Shown here: piece by piece, positions 35,215 through 43,879 of the stretch
Numbering within the stretch: position 1 is the first letter of the stretch
Layout: the number at the start of each line of letters is the position of its first letter
DNA from: CADEDH01 sp039201605
GTDB taxonomy: Bacteria; Actinomycetota; Acidimicrobiia; Acidimicrobiales; SZUA-35
Assembly (NCBI GenBank): GCA_039201605.1
Contig: JBCCRO010000020.1
Coordinates: 29,856-93,855, forward strand
DNA length: 64,000 nucleotides
Direction: 5' to 3'
The notes under the pieces: model-generated
What the model was told of the DNA's origin: nothing
Databases searched by the model: none
The model's input: the letters and a program-made list of their open reading frames with translations, nothing else
Position numbers and translations under genes: made by a program

Positions 35215-36167
35215 GGGGTACCGGCGTTGCGTCGGGCCAGGCGGTCGGCCCGGTGGCCGACGAAGCGGACGAGGTCGTCGAGCCAGGCTCGATCGGTTGA
35301 CAGCTCGACGTGGTCGACCCGAGCGGTCCGGAACTCGCGGAGCAGGCCCTCGTGGCGTTCGGTGGCGGCCTTGGCGAACCGCTCGCGCACCTTGCGTTTG
35401 TTGGTCGCCACCTCCCGGATGGCGCCGGTGGCCGGATCCCGGAGGGACACCAGCCCGACGTCGGGCAGTTCCCGATCGCGGGGATCGGTGATGTGCATGG
35501 CCAGCACGTCGTTGCGCTGGGCCAGTATCCGCAGCGGACGTTCCCAGTCGGGGGCGACGAGGAAGTCGGAGATCACCACCACCAGACCCCGTCGCTTCGA
35601 GATGGTGGCCACCCGACCGAGCGCGGCGCCGAGGTCGGTCACCCCGCTGCCGTCGGGCGTCTCGGCGGTGGCGATGTCGTGGAGGATGCCGAGGAAGTGG
35701 CGGCGGGAACCTCGGGGTGGGATGACCCGGGGTTCGCCCGGGCCGGCGAAAGTCGCCCCGATGCGGTTGCCGTCCCGGTTGGTGAGGAAGCCGACGGCGG
35801 CGGCCGCCGCCAGGGCGAGCTCCTGCTTCTCGGAACCGGCGGTGCCGAAGGCCAGGCGGGGGGAGCGATCGACCACCAGCCACGTCTGCAGCTCGCGCTC
35901 CGCGATCGTCTCCCGGATGTGGGTCTCGGGGAGGCGGGCGGTGACGTTCCAGTCGATGCGACGCACGTCGTCGCCCGGCGCGTAGCGGCGGGTCTCGCCC
36001 AACTCCGAGCCGTGACCGGGCACCAGGCCCCGGTGGTCGCCGTGCAGCAGCCCGTCGAGGCGCTGCGTCACCTCCAGCTCGAGGCGACGGAGGACATCGC
36101 GGGTGGAGGAGGAGACCGCGGCGAGCGGATCGGGGGGAACCTGTGACGTTCCCGGGGTCGTGCTCAC
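35211..36167 (-). CDS. DUF58 domain protein
   Basis: 318 residues. The DUF58 signature is clear: ETRRYAPGDDVRRIDWNVTARLPETHIRE, followed by a VWA-like fold with VVDRSPRLAFG and VISDFL. It lacks membrane segments. The middle gene of a translationally coupled operon (ATGA overlaps on both sides) with moxR upstream and the VWA gene downstream. Its biochemical role in the module is not established. Confidence 0.92.
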   Translation of the reverse strand: MSTTPGTSQVPPDPLAAVSSSTRDVLRRLELEVTQRLDGLLHGDHRGLVPGHGSELGETRRYAPGDDVRRIDWNVTARLPETHIRETIAERELQTWLVVDRSPRLAFGTAGSEKQELALAAAAAVGFLTNRDGNRIGATFAGPGEPRVIPPRGSRRHFLGILHDIATAETPDGSGVTDLGAALGRVATISKRRGLVVVISDFLVAPDWERPLRILAQRNDVLAMHITDPRDRELPDVGLVSLRDPATGAIREVATNKRKVRERFAKAATERHEGLLREFRTARVDHVELSTDRAWLDDLVRFVGHRADRLARRNAGTP

Positions 36168-37663
36168 GAGCCCCCGGTTGCCGGATCGACCCCGGAGCCG
36201 CCGGGCGCCCCCGGCTTGTCGGTGTCGGCGGCGGCGTCGTCGCCGTCGGCGGGCGGGGGCGTGGCGGTGCCGGGAGCGGCCCCCGCACCCGGGCCCGGGG
36301 TGCTGTCGAAGATGCTCGGGCCGCCGCCGGGGGCCGACGGCGTGCCGCCGCCCGGACCGGCCGCGCCCGGCGCCGCCGGGTCGGCGCCCGGCAGGGGGGT
36401 GGTGGCCGTTGGCAGCACCGTGGTCGGTGCGTGGTCGGGGCGGATGCCGGGGGAGGTGGGCGCCGGGCCGGCCCCCATCGGGGCGGCGGAGGCGGGACCG
36501 CCCGGTCCCTTACCCCCAGGAGGGGCCATCGTGCCCACGCCGGTTCCCGCGCTCGGCGGCGGGGCGGCGCCGGGGGCGGGTCGGCCGCCGGGCGGGTTGG
36601 TGGAGAGCGGGGTCAGACCGAGGGCGTCGTCGACCGAGATCGACCGGCCGCCGCTGCCGTTGGCGGCCTGCACCTTGCGTTCCAGTTCGACCGGCGAGAT
36701 GGCGGCGGCGGGGACGACCCCGAGCACCCGGTGGAGGATGGCGTCGGCGTTGAGGCCCTGGGCCAGAGCCTCGTAGCTGAGCATGAGCCGGTGGCGCAGC
36801 ACGTCGCGGGCCACATCGAACACGTCCTGGGGCACCACGTAGGTGCGGCCCCGGAGCAGGGCCAGGGCCCGGGCCGCCGCCACCAGGCCGAGCGTCGCCC
36901 GGGGGCTGACGCCGAACTCGATCAGCGGCTCCAGCTCCGGCAGCCCCCGTTGGGTGGGCTCACGGGTGGCCATCACCAGATCGACGGCGTACTGGGCGAT
37001 GGCGGCGTCGACGTAGACCTCGTCGGTCTGCTGCTGCAGCTTGGTGAGCTGGTCGAGGGTGAGGGCCTGGGACGCCCTGGGGGCCGACACCCCCATCCGG
37101 CGGATGATCTCCATCTCCTCGTCGGGCGAGGGGTAGCCGACGATCACCTTCATCAGGAACCGGTCGCGCTGGGCCTCGGGGAGGGTGTAGACCCCCTCGG
37201 ACTCCACCGGGTTCTGGGTGGCGAGGACGAGGAACGGGTCGGGGAGAGCCCGGGTGGTACCCCCGATCGACACCTGGCGCTCGGCCATGACCTCGAGGAG
37301 GGCCGACTGCACCTTGGCCGGGGCCCGGTTGATCTCGTCGGTCAGGACCAGGTTGGCGAACACCGGCCCCCACTCGATGTCGAACTGCTCGTTGGACGCC
37401 CGCCAGATGCGGGTGCCGATCAGATCGGAGGGCAGCAGGTCGGGGGTGAACTGCAGGCGCACGAAGGAGCCGCCGATCGCCTCGGCCAGGGTGGACACCG
37501 CCAGCGTCTTGGCCAGGCCGGGCAGACCTTCCAGCAACACGTGGCCCCGAGCCAGGAGCGCCACCAGCAGGCGCTCGACCATGTGGTCCTGGCCGACGAT
37601 CACCTTTTTGATCTCGAACAAGACGTGTTCCAAGGAGGCGGCGGCCTCGTTGTTGCTGGTCAT
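36164..37663 (-). CDS. MoxR-family AAA+ ATPase with disordered C-terminal tail
   Basis: 499 residues. Residues 1-330 are a complete MoxR ATPase: GHVLLEGLPGLAKT (Walker A), NLVLTDEINRAPAKVQSALLEVM (Walker B), ATQNPVESEGVYTLPEAQRDRFLM (sensor 1 and arginine finger). It probably acts as a chaperone with the DUF58 and VWA partners. Residues about 350-499 are an unusual Pro/Gly/Ala-rich tail with no fold; typical MoxR proteins end near 330. The ATG follows AGGAGG by 5 nt. The gene is divergent from the two-component system. Confidence 0.93.
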   Translation of the reverse strand: MTSNNEAAASLEHVLFEIKKVIVGQDHMVERLLVALLARGHVLLEGLPGLAKTLAVSTLAEAIGGSFVRLQFTPDLLPSDLIGTRIWRASNEQFDIEWGPVFANLVLTDEINRAPAKVQSALLEVMAERQVSIGGTTRALPDPFLVLATQNPVESEGVYTLPEAQRDRFLMKVIVGYPSPDEEMEIIRRMGVSAPRASQALTLDQLTKLQQQTDEVYVDAAIAQYAVDLVMATREPTQRGLPELEPLIEFGVSPRATLGLVAAARALALLRGRTYVVPQDVFDVARDVLRHRLMLSYEALAQGLNADAILHRVLGVVPAAAISPVELERKVQAANGSGGRSISVDDALGLTPLSTNPPGGRPAPGAAPPPSAGTGVGTMAPPGGKGPGGPASAAPMGAGPAPTSPGIRPDHAPTTVLPTATTPLPGADPAAPGAAGPGGGTPSAPGGGPSIFDSTPGPGAGAAPGTATPPPADGDDAAADTDKPGAPGGSGVDPATGGS

Positions 37664-37686
37664 AGTCCTCCTGGAGGCCCCGGGCG

Positions 37687-37725
37687 TTTCGTTCAGTGAA
37701 TCGTCTGGGAACGAAAGTCAGACGA
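37687..37725. promoter_or_regulatory. Interleaved inverted repeats between moxR and response regulator
   Basis: TTTCGTTC (37687-37694) and GAACGAAA (37709-37716) form one inverted repeat with a 14-bp centre. TCGTCTG (37701-37707) and CAGACGA (37719-37725) form another, interleaved with it. It lies 22-60 bp upstream of the response regulator -10 box (TAGTCT, 37747-37752). Likely an operator; which protein binds is unknown. Confidence 0.6.
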
Positions 37726-37758
37726 AAACCCGGGGGAACACCTCGTTAGTCTCGCTTC

Positions 37759-38442
37759 ATGCGCATTCTCGTGGTTGATGACGAAGTGGACCTGGCCGAG
37801 GCCGTGGCCACGTCGCTCCGACGCGAAGGCTACGCCGTCGATGTGGCCAACGACGGTCAAGGTGCCCTCGATCGCCTATCGGTCAACGCCTACGACCTCG
37901 TGACCCTCGACCTCAACCTGCCCGACATCGACGGCCGGGAGATCTGCCGCATCATTCGCGACGACGACCGGTTCGACGCCGGCACCCGGGTGCTGATGCT
38001 GACCGGGCGGGACAGCGTTGACGACCGGGTGGCCGGTCTCGACGACGGTGCGGACGACTACCTGGTGAAGCCTTTTGCTTTACGCGAACTTTCCGCCCGG
38101 GTTCGTACGTTGCTACGGCGGGAGACGTCCGGCTCCGATGCCGTCCTCGCCGTCGGGGGCCTCGAGATGGACACCGCCCGCCAGTCGGTCACCTGGACCG
38201 ACACCGCCATCGAGCTGACCACCAAGGAGTTCGCCCTCTTGCGCTACTTCATGACCTACCCCGGTGAGGTGATCAGCCAGGAGCGCCTGCTCGAACACGT
38301 CTGGGATGAGATGGTCGACCCCTTCACCAACACCGCCCGGGTCACCGTCGGCACCCTGCGCCGCAAGCTGCAGACCGCGTCGGGCGAGACCCACATCGAG
38401 ACCGTGATCGGTTCCGGCTACCGGCTGCTCGAGGTCGGCTGA
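37759..38442 (+). CDS. OmpR-family response regulator
   Basis: 227 residues. Receiver domain with acidic pocket Asp7-Asp8, phospho-acceptor Asp51 (TLDLNLPD), LMLTGRD and conserved Lys in YLVKPF; then a winged-helix DNA-binding domain (LTTKEFALLRYFM, VTVGTLRRKL, VIGSGYRL). It should be phosphorylated by the kinase encoded next, whose start shares a base with this stop (TGATG). TAGTCT lies 6 nt before the ATG. The signal is unknown. Confidence 0.96.
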   Translation: MRILVVDDEVDLAEAVATSLRREGYAVDVANDGQGALDRLSVNAYDLVTLDLNLPDIDGREICRIIRDDDRFDAGTRVLMLTGRDSVDDRVAGLDDGADDYLVKPFALRELSARVRTLLRRETSGSDAVLAVGGLEMDTARQSVTWTDTAIELTTKEFALLRYFMTYPGEVISQERLLEHVWDEMVDPFTNTARVTVGTLRRKLQTASGETHIETVIGSGYRLLEVG

Positions 38443-39617
38443 TGCCCCGTTGGGCCCAGTCGATCCGGTTCCGGCTGTCGCTGGCCTACGCCCTCGCCGT
38501 CTTCGCCGCCGGCAGCGTGCTCCTCGCCGCCCTCTACTTCTGGCAGGTGCGCGAGCTCAACGAGCCGATCCTGGTCGAGAGCCGGCCGGCCATGCTCCGT
38601 CAGGCCGACGGCATGGTGGCCGACGTGCAGTTCGTCGAGCGCGACGAGCTGGTCAAGGCCTTCCTCGAACAGTGGGAGCGGGAGGCCTACGGCGAGGCCC
38701 TCGACGCCCAGCGCAAGGCGTCGCTGGCCGCCCTCGGGGTGCTGGCCGTCGTGGCCTTCGGCTCGGGCTGGGTGCTGTCGGGGTGGACGCTGAGCCCGAT
38801 GCGGCGCATGACCACCGTCGCCCGCGACATCTCGGCCAACGAGCTGTCCCGGCGGATCGAGCTGGAGGGCCCCGACGACGAGCTGAAGGACCTGGCCGAC
38901 ACCTTCGACGAGATGCTCGACCGGCTCCAGGCCTCGTTCGAGGATCAGCGGCGGTTCGTGCAGGACGCCTCCCATGAGCTGCGCAACCCCTTGGCCGTGA
39001 CCAGGACCAACCTCGAACTGGTGCTCGACGACCCCGACGCCGGCCCCGACGACCTCCGCCACGCCGCCCAGATCGCCCACAACTCCACCGGCCGGATCGG
39101 CAACATCGTCGACCAGCTCCTCGAACAGGCCAGGACCGGCGTGCCGTCCACAGCCTCGGGCCCGGTCGACCTCCAGGAGGTGGTCAACGGCGTGGCCGCC
39201 GACCAGCAGGCGGCGGCCGCCGCCCGGGACCTGGCCATCCTGGTCGACGCCCCGGAGTCGCTCGTCGTGCACGGGGACGGCCCTGCGCTGCGACGGGCGC
39301 TGACCAACCTGGTGGCCAACGCCGTGCGGCTCACCCCGGCCGGGACCAGCGTGTCGGTCGCCATCGGCACCGAAGCCGATTGGGCCCTGATCAGGGTGGT
39401 CGACGAGGGCCCCGGCATCGCTCCCGAGGACCAGGACCGGATCTTCGAACGCTTCTGGCGGGGCGGCGACGGCACGAAGGGTCTCGGCCTCGGGCTGAGT
39501 ATCGTGCGCCAGATCGCCGAGCGCCACGGCGGTCGGGTGGAGCTGGTTTCCGAGCCCGGGGTGGGGTCGGCCTTCACCCTCCGCCTTCCCCGGCCGATGT
39601 CACGTGGGAAGCCGTGA
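38442..39617 (+). CDS. Sensor histidine kinase
   Basis: 391 residues. Two membrane helices (about 12-33 and 98-118) flank a short extracytoplasmic loop of about 60 residues. HAMP follows, then the dimerisation helix with the phospho-acceptor His near 178 (DASHELRNPLAV), and an HATPase domain with N box (NLVANAVRLT), DEGPGIAPED, FERFWRG and GLGLGLSIV. The partner of the preceding response regulator. Architecture is that of small-loop OmpR-type systems such as MprB or CutS, though the signal cannot be read. Confidence 0.95.
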   Translation: MPRWAQSIRFRLSLAYALAVFAAGSVLLAALYFWQVRELNEPILVESRPAMLRQADGMVADVQFVERDELVKAFLEQWEREAYGEALDAQRKASLAALGVLAVVAFGSGWVLSGWTLSPMRRMTTVARDISANELSRRIELEGPDDELKDLADTFDEMLDRLQASFEDQRRFVQDASHELRNPLAVTRTNLELVLDDPDAGPDDLRHAAQIAHNSTGRIGNIVDQLLEQARTGVPSTASGPVDLQEVVNGVAADQQAAAAARDLAILVDAPESLVVHGDGPALRRALTNLVANAVRLTPAGTSVSVAIGTEADWALIRVVDEGPGIAPEDQDRIFERFWRGGDGTKGLGLGLSIVRQIAERHGGRVELVSEPGVGSAFTLRLPRPMSRGKP

Positions 39618-39692
39618 GCGGCCAGTGTTGATGCGACGTCCGCAATCGTGGCTTGGCGGCTACCGTCATTTTCGAGGAGATTGGAGTTGACG

Positions 39693-40988
39693 ATGGATCC
39701 CGTCCCACCGCAACCTCAGTCAGCCCCCGGCACCCCGCCACTCGCCGCTCCCGGGCGGTCGACGGACGGTCTGGCCAAAACGCCGACGATCCCGCTGGAC
39801 GGGCCGGTGCCCCTGCACCCGCCCCAGCAGAAGCGCACCGACCCCGGCGGGCTGGTGACCGGGGCCGGCCCGACACCGGTCGAGCCGCCGGTGGCCGAGC
39901 CCGAGCCCGAGCCGGTCGAGACGCCGCTGATCACCACCAACCGGGGTTGGGGTTGGCGCACCCTGGCCGCCTTCGTGGCCGGAGGGGCCCTCGCCGCCGG
40001 CGGATTCCTCGTCGGTCAGCGCTCCGAGGAGCAGGCCGCCGCCACCGAGACCACCGAGGTGTCGACCCCCGCCATCGATCCCGACGAGCGGGAGCTGGCC
40101 ACCCAACCGCCGGTCACCCTGGCCCGCGACGGCACCGTCGAGTCGGCCCAGCTGGTGGCCGAGCTGCTGGGCCCGTCGGTGGTGCAGATCGAGAACGGCG
40201 AGGGCATCGGCTCCGGCGTGATCTACCGGGATGGCCTGGTCCTCACCAACCAGCACGTCATCGGCGCCGCCGACACGGTGGGCATCGTGCTCTCCGACGG
40301 CCGCGAGCTCGAGGGCACGGTCGTCGGCACCGAACCCAACGTCGATGTGGCCGTGATCGACCTCGGCCCCGACCTGGGCCTACCGGTGGCCGAACTGGCC
40401 ACCGACGAGCGGGTACAGGTGGGCCAGACCGCGATCGCCATCGGCTCACCGTTCCGGTTGCAGCAGACGGTGACCGAAGGGATCGTCTCGGCCGTCGACC
40501 GACCGATCCGCAGCGGGCAGTTCTACACCGCCATGATCCAGACCGACGCCTCGATCAACCCCGGCAACTCCGGCGGGGCGCTGGCCGATCGCTTCGGCCG
40601 GGTGATCGGTATCAACACCGCCATCCAGACCACGACGAACACCAATATGGGCGTCGGCTTCGCCATCCCCATCGACACCGCAGTCAGCATCGCCGACCGC
40701 CTGGCGGCGGGCGAGCCGATCATCGGTGGATTCCTCGGCGTGGAGGGTGGTGCCCCGGCAAACGGTGCCGCCGGCGTCGAGGTGCGATCGATCACGCCGG
40801 GTAGTGGGGCCGAGGCCTCCGGCCTGCAGGCGGGCGACCGGATCCTGTCGATCGACGGGGCCCCGGTGACGATCTTCGAGGAACTGGCGGGCCTGGTGGC
40901 CGCCAGAGTGCCCGGCGACGTGGTAGAGCTGGAGGTCGTGCGAGACGATGAGGTTTTGACGCTGGAGGCCACACTCGGTCAGCGTTAG
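39693..40988 (+). CDS. HtrA/DegP-like serine protease with PDZ domain
   Basis: 431 residues. A cytoplasmic Pro-rich N-terminus (1-85), one membrane helix (TLAAFVAGGALAAGGFLVG), a trypsin-like domain with the triad His near 187 (LTNQHVIG), Asp near 219 (VDVAVIDL) and Ser near 292 (NPGNSGGAL), and one C-terminal PDZ domain (SGLQAGDRILSIDGAPV). Envelope protein quality control is the expected role. It follows the two-component system by 75 bp but has its own promoter (TACCGT, 39661-39666), so it may be a target of that system; this is inference. The ATG follows GGAG. Confidence 0.95.
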   Translation: MDPVPPQPQSAPGTPPLAAPGRSTDGLAKTPTIPLDGPVPLHPPQQKRTDPGGLVTGAGPTPVEPPVAEPEPEPVETPLITTNRGWGWRTLAAFVAGGALAAGGFLVGQRSEEQAAATETTEVSTPAIDPDERELATQPPVTLARDGTVESAQLVAELLGPSVVQIENGEGIGSGVIYRDGLVLTNQHVIGAADTVGIVLSDGRELEGTVVGTEPNVDVAVIDLGPDLGLPVAELATDERVQVGQTAIAIGSPFRLQQTVTEGIVSAVDRPIRSGQFYTAMIQTDASINPGNSGGALADRFGRVIGINTAIQTTTNTNMGVGFAIPIDTAVSIADRLAAGEPIIGGFLGVEGGAPANGAAGVEVRSITPGSGAEASGLQAGDRILSIDGAPVTIFEELAGLVAARVPGDVVELEVVRDDEVLTLEATLGQR

Positions 40989-40993
40989 GTCTT

Positions 40994-41058
40994 CGGAGCC
41001 CGTCACCCGCCGCCCTCTGTTTGGTGTTGGTTGCGTGTCGGCGGCGTGGCGGGCTCCG
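40994..41058 (+). terminator. Long stem-loop after htrA
   Basis: CGGAGCCCG (40994-41002) pairs with CGGGCTCCG (41050-41058), and CGCCGCC (41008-41014) with GGCGGCG (41040-41046) inside it. It starts 6 nt after the htrA stop and lies 87 bp before the ftsY -10 box. Confidence 0.8.
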
Positions 41059-41158
41059 AGGTTGGGCAGAGGTTCTGCGGCGGCGCGGAGGGTGAAAGGC
41101 CAAACTGTCGGCTTTCCTCCCGTAAGCCCCCTCACACGAGTCGGTAGCCTGAGCGGTG

Positions 41159-42292
41159 ATGGAAACGCTGATCATCGTCCTCATCGTCGCCGCCGTGTTG
41201 GTGGTGGCCACCGGTGCCCTGGTGGTGTCTCGCCGTGGCGGCGTCGACCTGGAGCTGGAGGCGCCGCCCGGTGATGTCGACCTCTCGACGCCGACGGCCG
41301 AGGCGCCCACCGTCGACGCTCCGGTCGAGGCCGACGTCGTCGAGGCGGTCGAGGCGGTCGAGGAAGCCCCCGTCATCGAGCGGGAGCCGCTGGTCAAGCC
41401 GAGCTTCTTCGACCGGCTGGGCAAGGCCCGCTCCGCCTTCACCGGCTACCTGGGCGGCCTCGTCGGGATGTCGAAGATCGGCGACGACGAGTGGGAGGAG
41501 CTGGAGGAGGCCCTGATCCAGGCCGACGTCGGCGTGGCCACCACGATGAAGCTGATCGAGGACGTGCGGGGGTCGGCCAAGGAGGCAGGAGCCGAGGACG
41601 GCGCCGGGGTGCTGGCCCTGCTCAAGGCCCGGATGCATCAGGAGTTGGACGGCAAGGACCGGGGCCTGACCATCGACGACGGCGAGACCAACGTCTGGCT
41701 CTTCGTCGGGGTCAACGGGGTGGGCAAGACCACCACCATCGGCAAGGTCGGCCGTCGTCTGGTCGAGGAGGGCTACCGCCCGTTGATGGCCGCCGGCGAC
41801 ACCTTCCGGGCCGCCGCCGCCGAGCAGCTCACCATGTGGGCCGAGCGGTGCGGGGCCGAGATCGTGCGGGGGAGCGAGGGCGGCGATCCGTCGTCGGTCA
41901 TCTTCGACGGGGTGCAGGCCGCCGCCTCGCGCGACTGCGAGGTGGTGCTGGCCGACACCGCCGGTCGCCTGCAGAACAAGTCCAACCTGATGGACGAGCT
42001 GTCCAAGGTGCGGCGGGTGGCGGCCAAGGAGCCGGGCCACGTCACCGAGGTGCTCCTGGTGATCGACGCCACCACCGGCCAGAACGGGATGTCGCAGGCC
42101 AAGGTGTTCGCCGAGGCGGTCGATGTGACCGGGGTGGTGCTGACCAAGCTCGACGGCTCGGCCAAGGGCGGCATCGTGTTCGCCATCGAGTCCGAGCTCG
42201 GGATCCCGGTCAAGCTGGTCGGTCTCGGCGAGAAGGCCGGCGACCTCGTCGACTTCGAGCCCACCGAGTTCGTCGACGCCCTCTTCGAGTAG
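41159..42292 (+). CDS. ftsY: Signal recognition particle receptor FtsY
   Basis: 377 residues. N-terminal membrane anchor (ETLIIVLIVAAVLVVATGALVV), an acidic A-region (about 30-75), the N domain, then the G domain with GVNGVGKTTT (G1), AAGDTFRAAAAEQL, DTAGR (G3) and TKLDG (G4). It receives ribosome-SRP complexes at the membrane. TAGCCT lies 8 nt before the ATG, a clear leaderless start; a GTG one codon earlier is less likely. The usual actinobacterial neighbours smc and glnB are not adjacent. Confidence 0.96.
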   Translation: METLIIVLIVAAVLVVATGALVVSRRGGVDLELEAPPGDVDLSTPTAEAPTVDAPVEADVVEAVEAVEEAPVIEREPLVKPSFFDRLGKARSAFTGYLGGLVGMSKIGDDEWEELEEALIQADVGVATTMKLIEDVRGSAKEAGAEDGAGVLALLKARMHQELDGKDRGLTIDDGETNVWLFVGVNGVGKTTTIGKVGRRLVEEGYRPLMAAGDTFRAAAAEQLTMWAERCGAEIVRGSEGGDPSSVIFDGVQAAASRDCEVVLADTAGRLQNKSNLMDELSKVRRVAAKEPGHVTEVLLVIDATTGQNGMSQAKVFAEAVDVTGVVLTKLDGSAKGGIVFAIESELGIPVKLVGLGEKAGDLVDFEPTEFVDALFE

Positions 42293-42322
42293 GCGGACAC
42301 TCCGGGGCGGAGGGGCTCGGCG

Positions 42323-42853
42323 ATGTCGCTGCTGATCGTGTCGGGGCCGCCGGGGTCGGGCAAGTCGAGCGTGGCCACACTGCTGGCCGACGCCGAGGAC
42401 CGGAGCGTGCTGGTGGCCGGCGACGACCTGTTCGCTTTCCTCCGTGCCGGGCGTATCGAGCCCTGGCTGCCGGAGTCCAATCACCAGAACACCGTCGTCA
42501 TCGAGGCGGCGGCCGCCGCCACCGGTCGTTTCGCCGCCGACTACGCCACCGTCTACGACGGTGTGCTCGGTCCGTGGTTCATCGACGAGTTCGCCGCCCA
42601 CCTCGGCCTCGTCGGGTTCGACTACGTCGTCCTCCTTCCGGCGGAGGATGTGTGCGTCGAACGGGTGCAGGCCCGGGAGGGCCACGGGTTCACCAGCCCC
42701 GACGCCACCCGGAAGATGCATCACGAGTTCTCCCGGGCCACGATCGCCGCCCGTCACGTGGTCCGCCCGGGGCGCCACGAAACGCCGGACGACGTTGCGG
42801 CCGAGATCAAGGCCCACCGTCGGGCCGGCCTGCTCCGCTACTCACCGTCGTAG
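42323..42853 (+). CDS. P-loop kinase-like protein (AAA_33 type)
   Basis: 176 residues. N-terminal Walker A (LLIVSGPPGSGKSSVA), a second acidic site AGDDLF, then YDGVLGPWFIDEFAAH and ERVQAREGHGFTSPDATRKMHHEF, an order seen in chloramphenicol phosphotransferase-like and zeta-toxin-like small-molecule kinases. The substrate is unknown. The ATG follows GGGGCGGAGGGG. It may be read through from ftsY, whose stop is 30 bp upstream, and it is convergent with the cupin gene. Confidence 0.7.
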   Translation: MSLLIVSGPPGSGKSSVATLLADAEDRSVLVAGDDLFAFLRAGRIEPWLPESNHQNTVVIEAAAAATGRFAADYATVYDGVLGPWFIDEFAAHLGLVGFDYVVLLPAEDVCVERVQAREGHGFTSPDATRKMHHEFSRATIAARHVVRPGRHETPDDVAAEIKAHRRAGLLRYSPS

Positions 42854-42854
42854 C

Positions 42855-43247
42855 TCACTCCGGCGGGGTCTCTCCTCGGAAGTGCTCGGTGGGCTGCGGG
42901 GTCACGGTCATCACCTTCACCCCGACCGGCGTCTCGAAGCGGTGCCAGGTGTTCTGCGGCACCACGATCATCTCGCCCGACCCCATCGTGTGGGCCGCCT
43001 CGGCCCCGTCGATCCACATCGTCATCGTGGTCTCGCCGTCGATGACGGTCACGATCTCGTCGCCCACCGGGTGGCGCTCCCACCCGCTGTATCCCGCGTA
43101 CTGGGCGATGAAGACGCTCCCGTCGCGATACGGGGTGACGACGGCGGCCCATCCCCCGGCGGAGGTGGTCGGCGAGCGGTCGGGCAGGAAGGTGGTCGAG
43201 GCCCAGGCGGCGTCGACCGAAACGGGCTGCGGAATCGGCGTGCTCAT
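42855..43247 (-). CDS. Cupin-domain protein
   Basis: 130 residues forming a single cupin barrel: GWERHPVGDEIVTVIDGETTMTM (motif 1, where HPxxDE provides metal ligands) and GEMIVVPQNTWHRFETP (motif 2 with His). Enzyme or binding function is not evident. TAGCGT on the minus strand lies 7 nt before the ATG, so it is probably leaderless. Its stop lies 2 bp from that of the convergent kinase-like gene. Confidence 0.8.
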   Translation of the reverse strand: MSTPIPQPVSVDAAWASTTFLPDRSPTTSAGGWAAVVTPYRDGSVFIAQYAGYSGWERHPVGDEIVTVIDGETTMTMWIDGAEAAHTMGSGEMIVVPQNTWHRFETPVGVKVMTVTPQPTEHFRGETPPE

Positions 43248-43345
43248 GATGTCGACGCTAGTCACCGGCCGTGACGGCGTCCCACCGACCGACACCGAGG
43301 AACGGGCCCGACGCCGGGCCGGGCCCAGTGGGTCGTCGCCGCCGC

Positions 43346-43879
43346 TCAGAGGGTGACGACGGTGTAGCCGTCGATCACCTGGAGCCGGTCGGAGGCGGGC
43401 TCCGGGGGCAGGTCCTTGCCGTGGGTCGCGGCCCGCACCTCGCCCACCCACTTGTCGTGCTGGTACTCGTGATTCACCACCGCCACCAGCAGCGTGGCGG
43501 CGATGGCCCGGAGCTGGGTGGGCGCCCCCACCTCGCCCCGGTCGATGGCCCCCAGTCGGAACCGGACCCGCTCGGCCACGGCGTCGCGGTACTCGATGAT
43601 GCGGGCGGCGGCGGGGAGCTCGCCTCGATCGGCCTCGGGGGTGGCCGAGTCGAACAGCCGGTCGAGGGTGGGCTCGATCTCGGGCTCGGCCGCGGTGAGG
43701 TTGCGGACCAGGTAGTGGGCCACCGCCGCCTGGTGGCCCAGGTGCCAGCCGATCGCCGACGACTCGGCGTGGGGCCGCCAGGCGATCTCGTCGTCGGTGA
43801 GGTCGGCGGTGAGATCGGTGGTGTAGCGCAGGGCCCGCTCGTACTCGACCAGCAGGTCGTCGAGGGTGGGGGTGATCAT
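43346..43879 (-). CDS. DinB-like protein
   Basis: 177 residues. A four-helix bundle of the DinB/YfiT type: WHLGHQAAVAHYLVRNL provides two histidines and VNHEYQHDKWVGEVR the third and fourth, a plausible metal site. In actinobacteria such proteins are often thiol-dependent transferases or isomerases, but the function here is open. The ATG overlaps the amine oxidase stop (ATGA) and follows AAGGAG by 11 nt, so it is the second gene of that operon. Confidence 0.78.
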   Translation of the reverse strand: MITPTLDDLLVEYERALRYTTDLTADLTDDEIAWRPHAESSAIGWHLGHQAAVAHYLVRNLTAAEPEIEPTLDRLFDSATPEADRGELPAAARIIEYRDAVAERVRFRLGAIDRGEVGAPTQLRAIAATLLVAVVNHEYQHDKWVGEVRAATHGKDLPPEPASDRLQVIDGYTVVTL

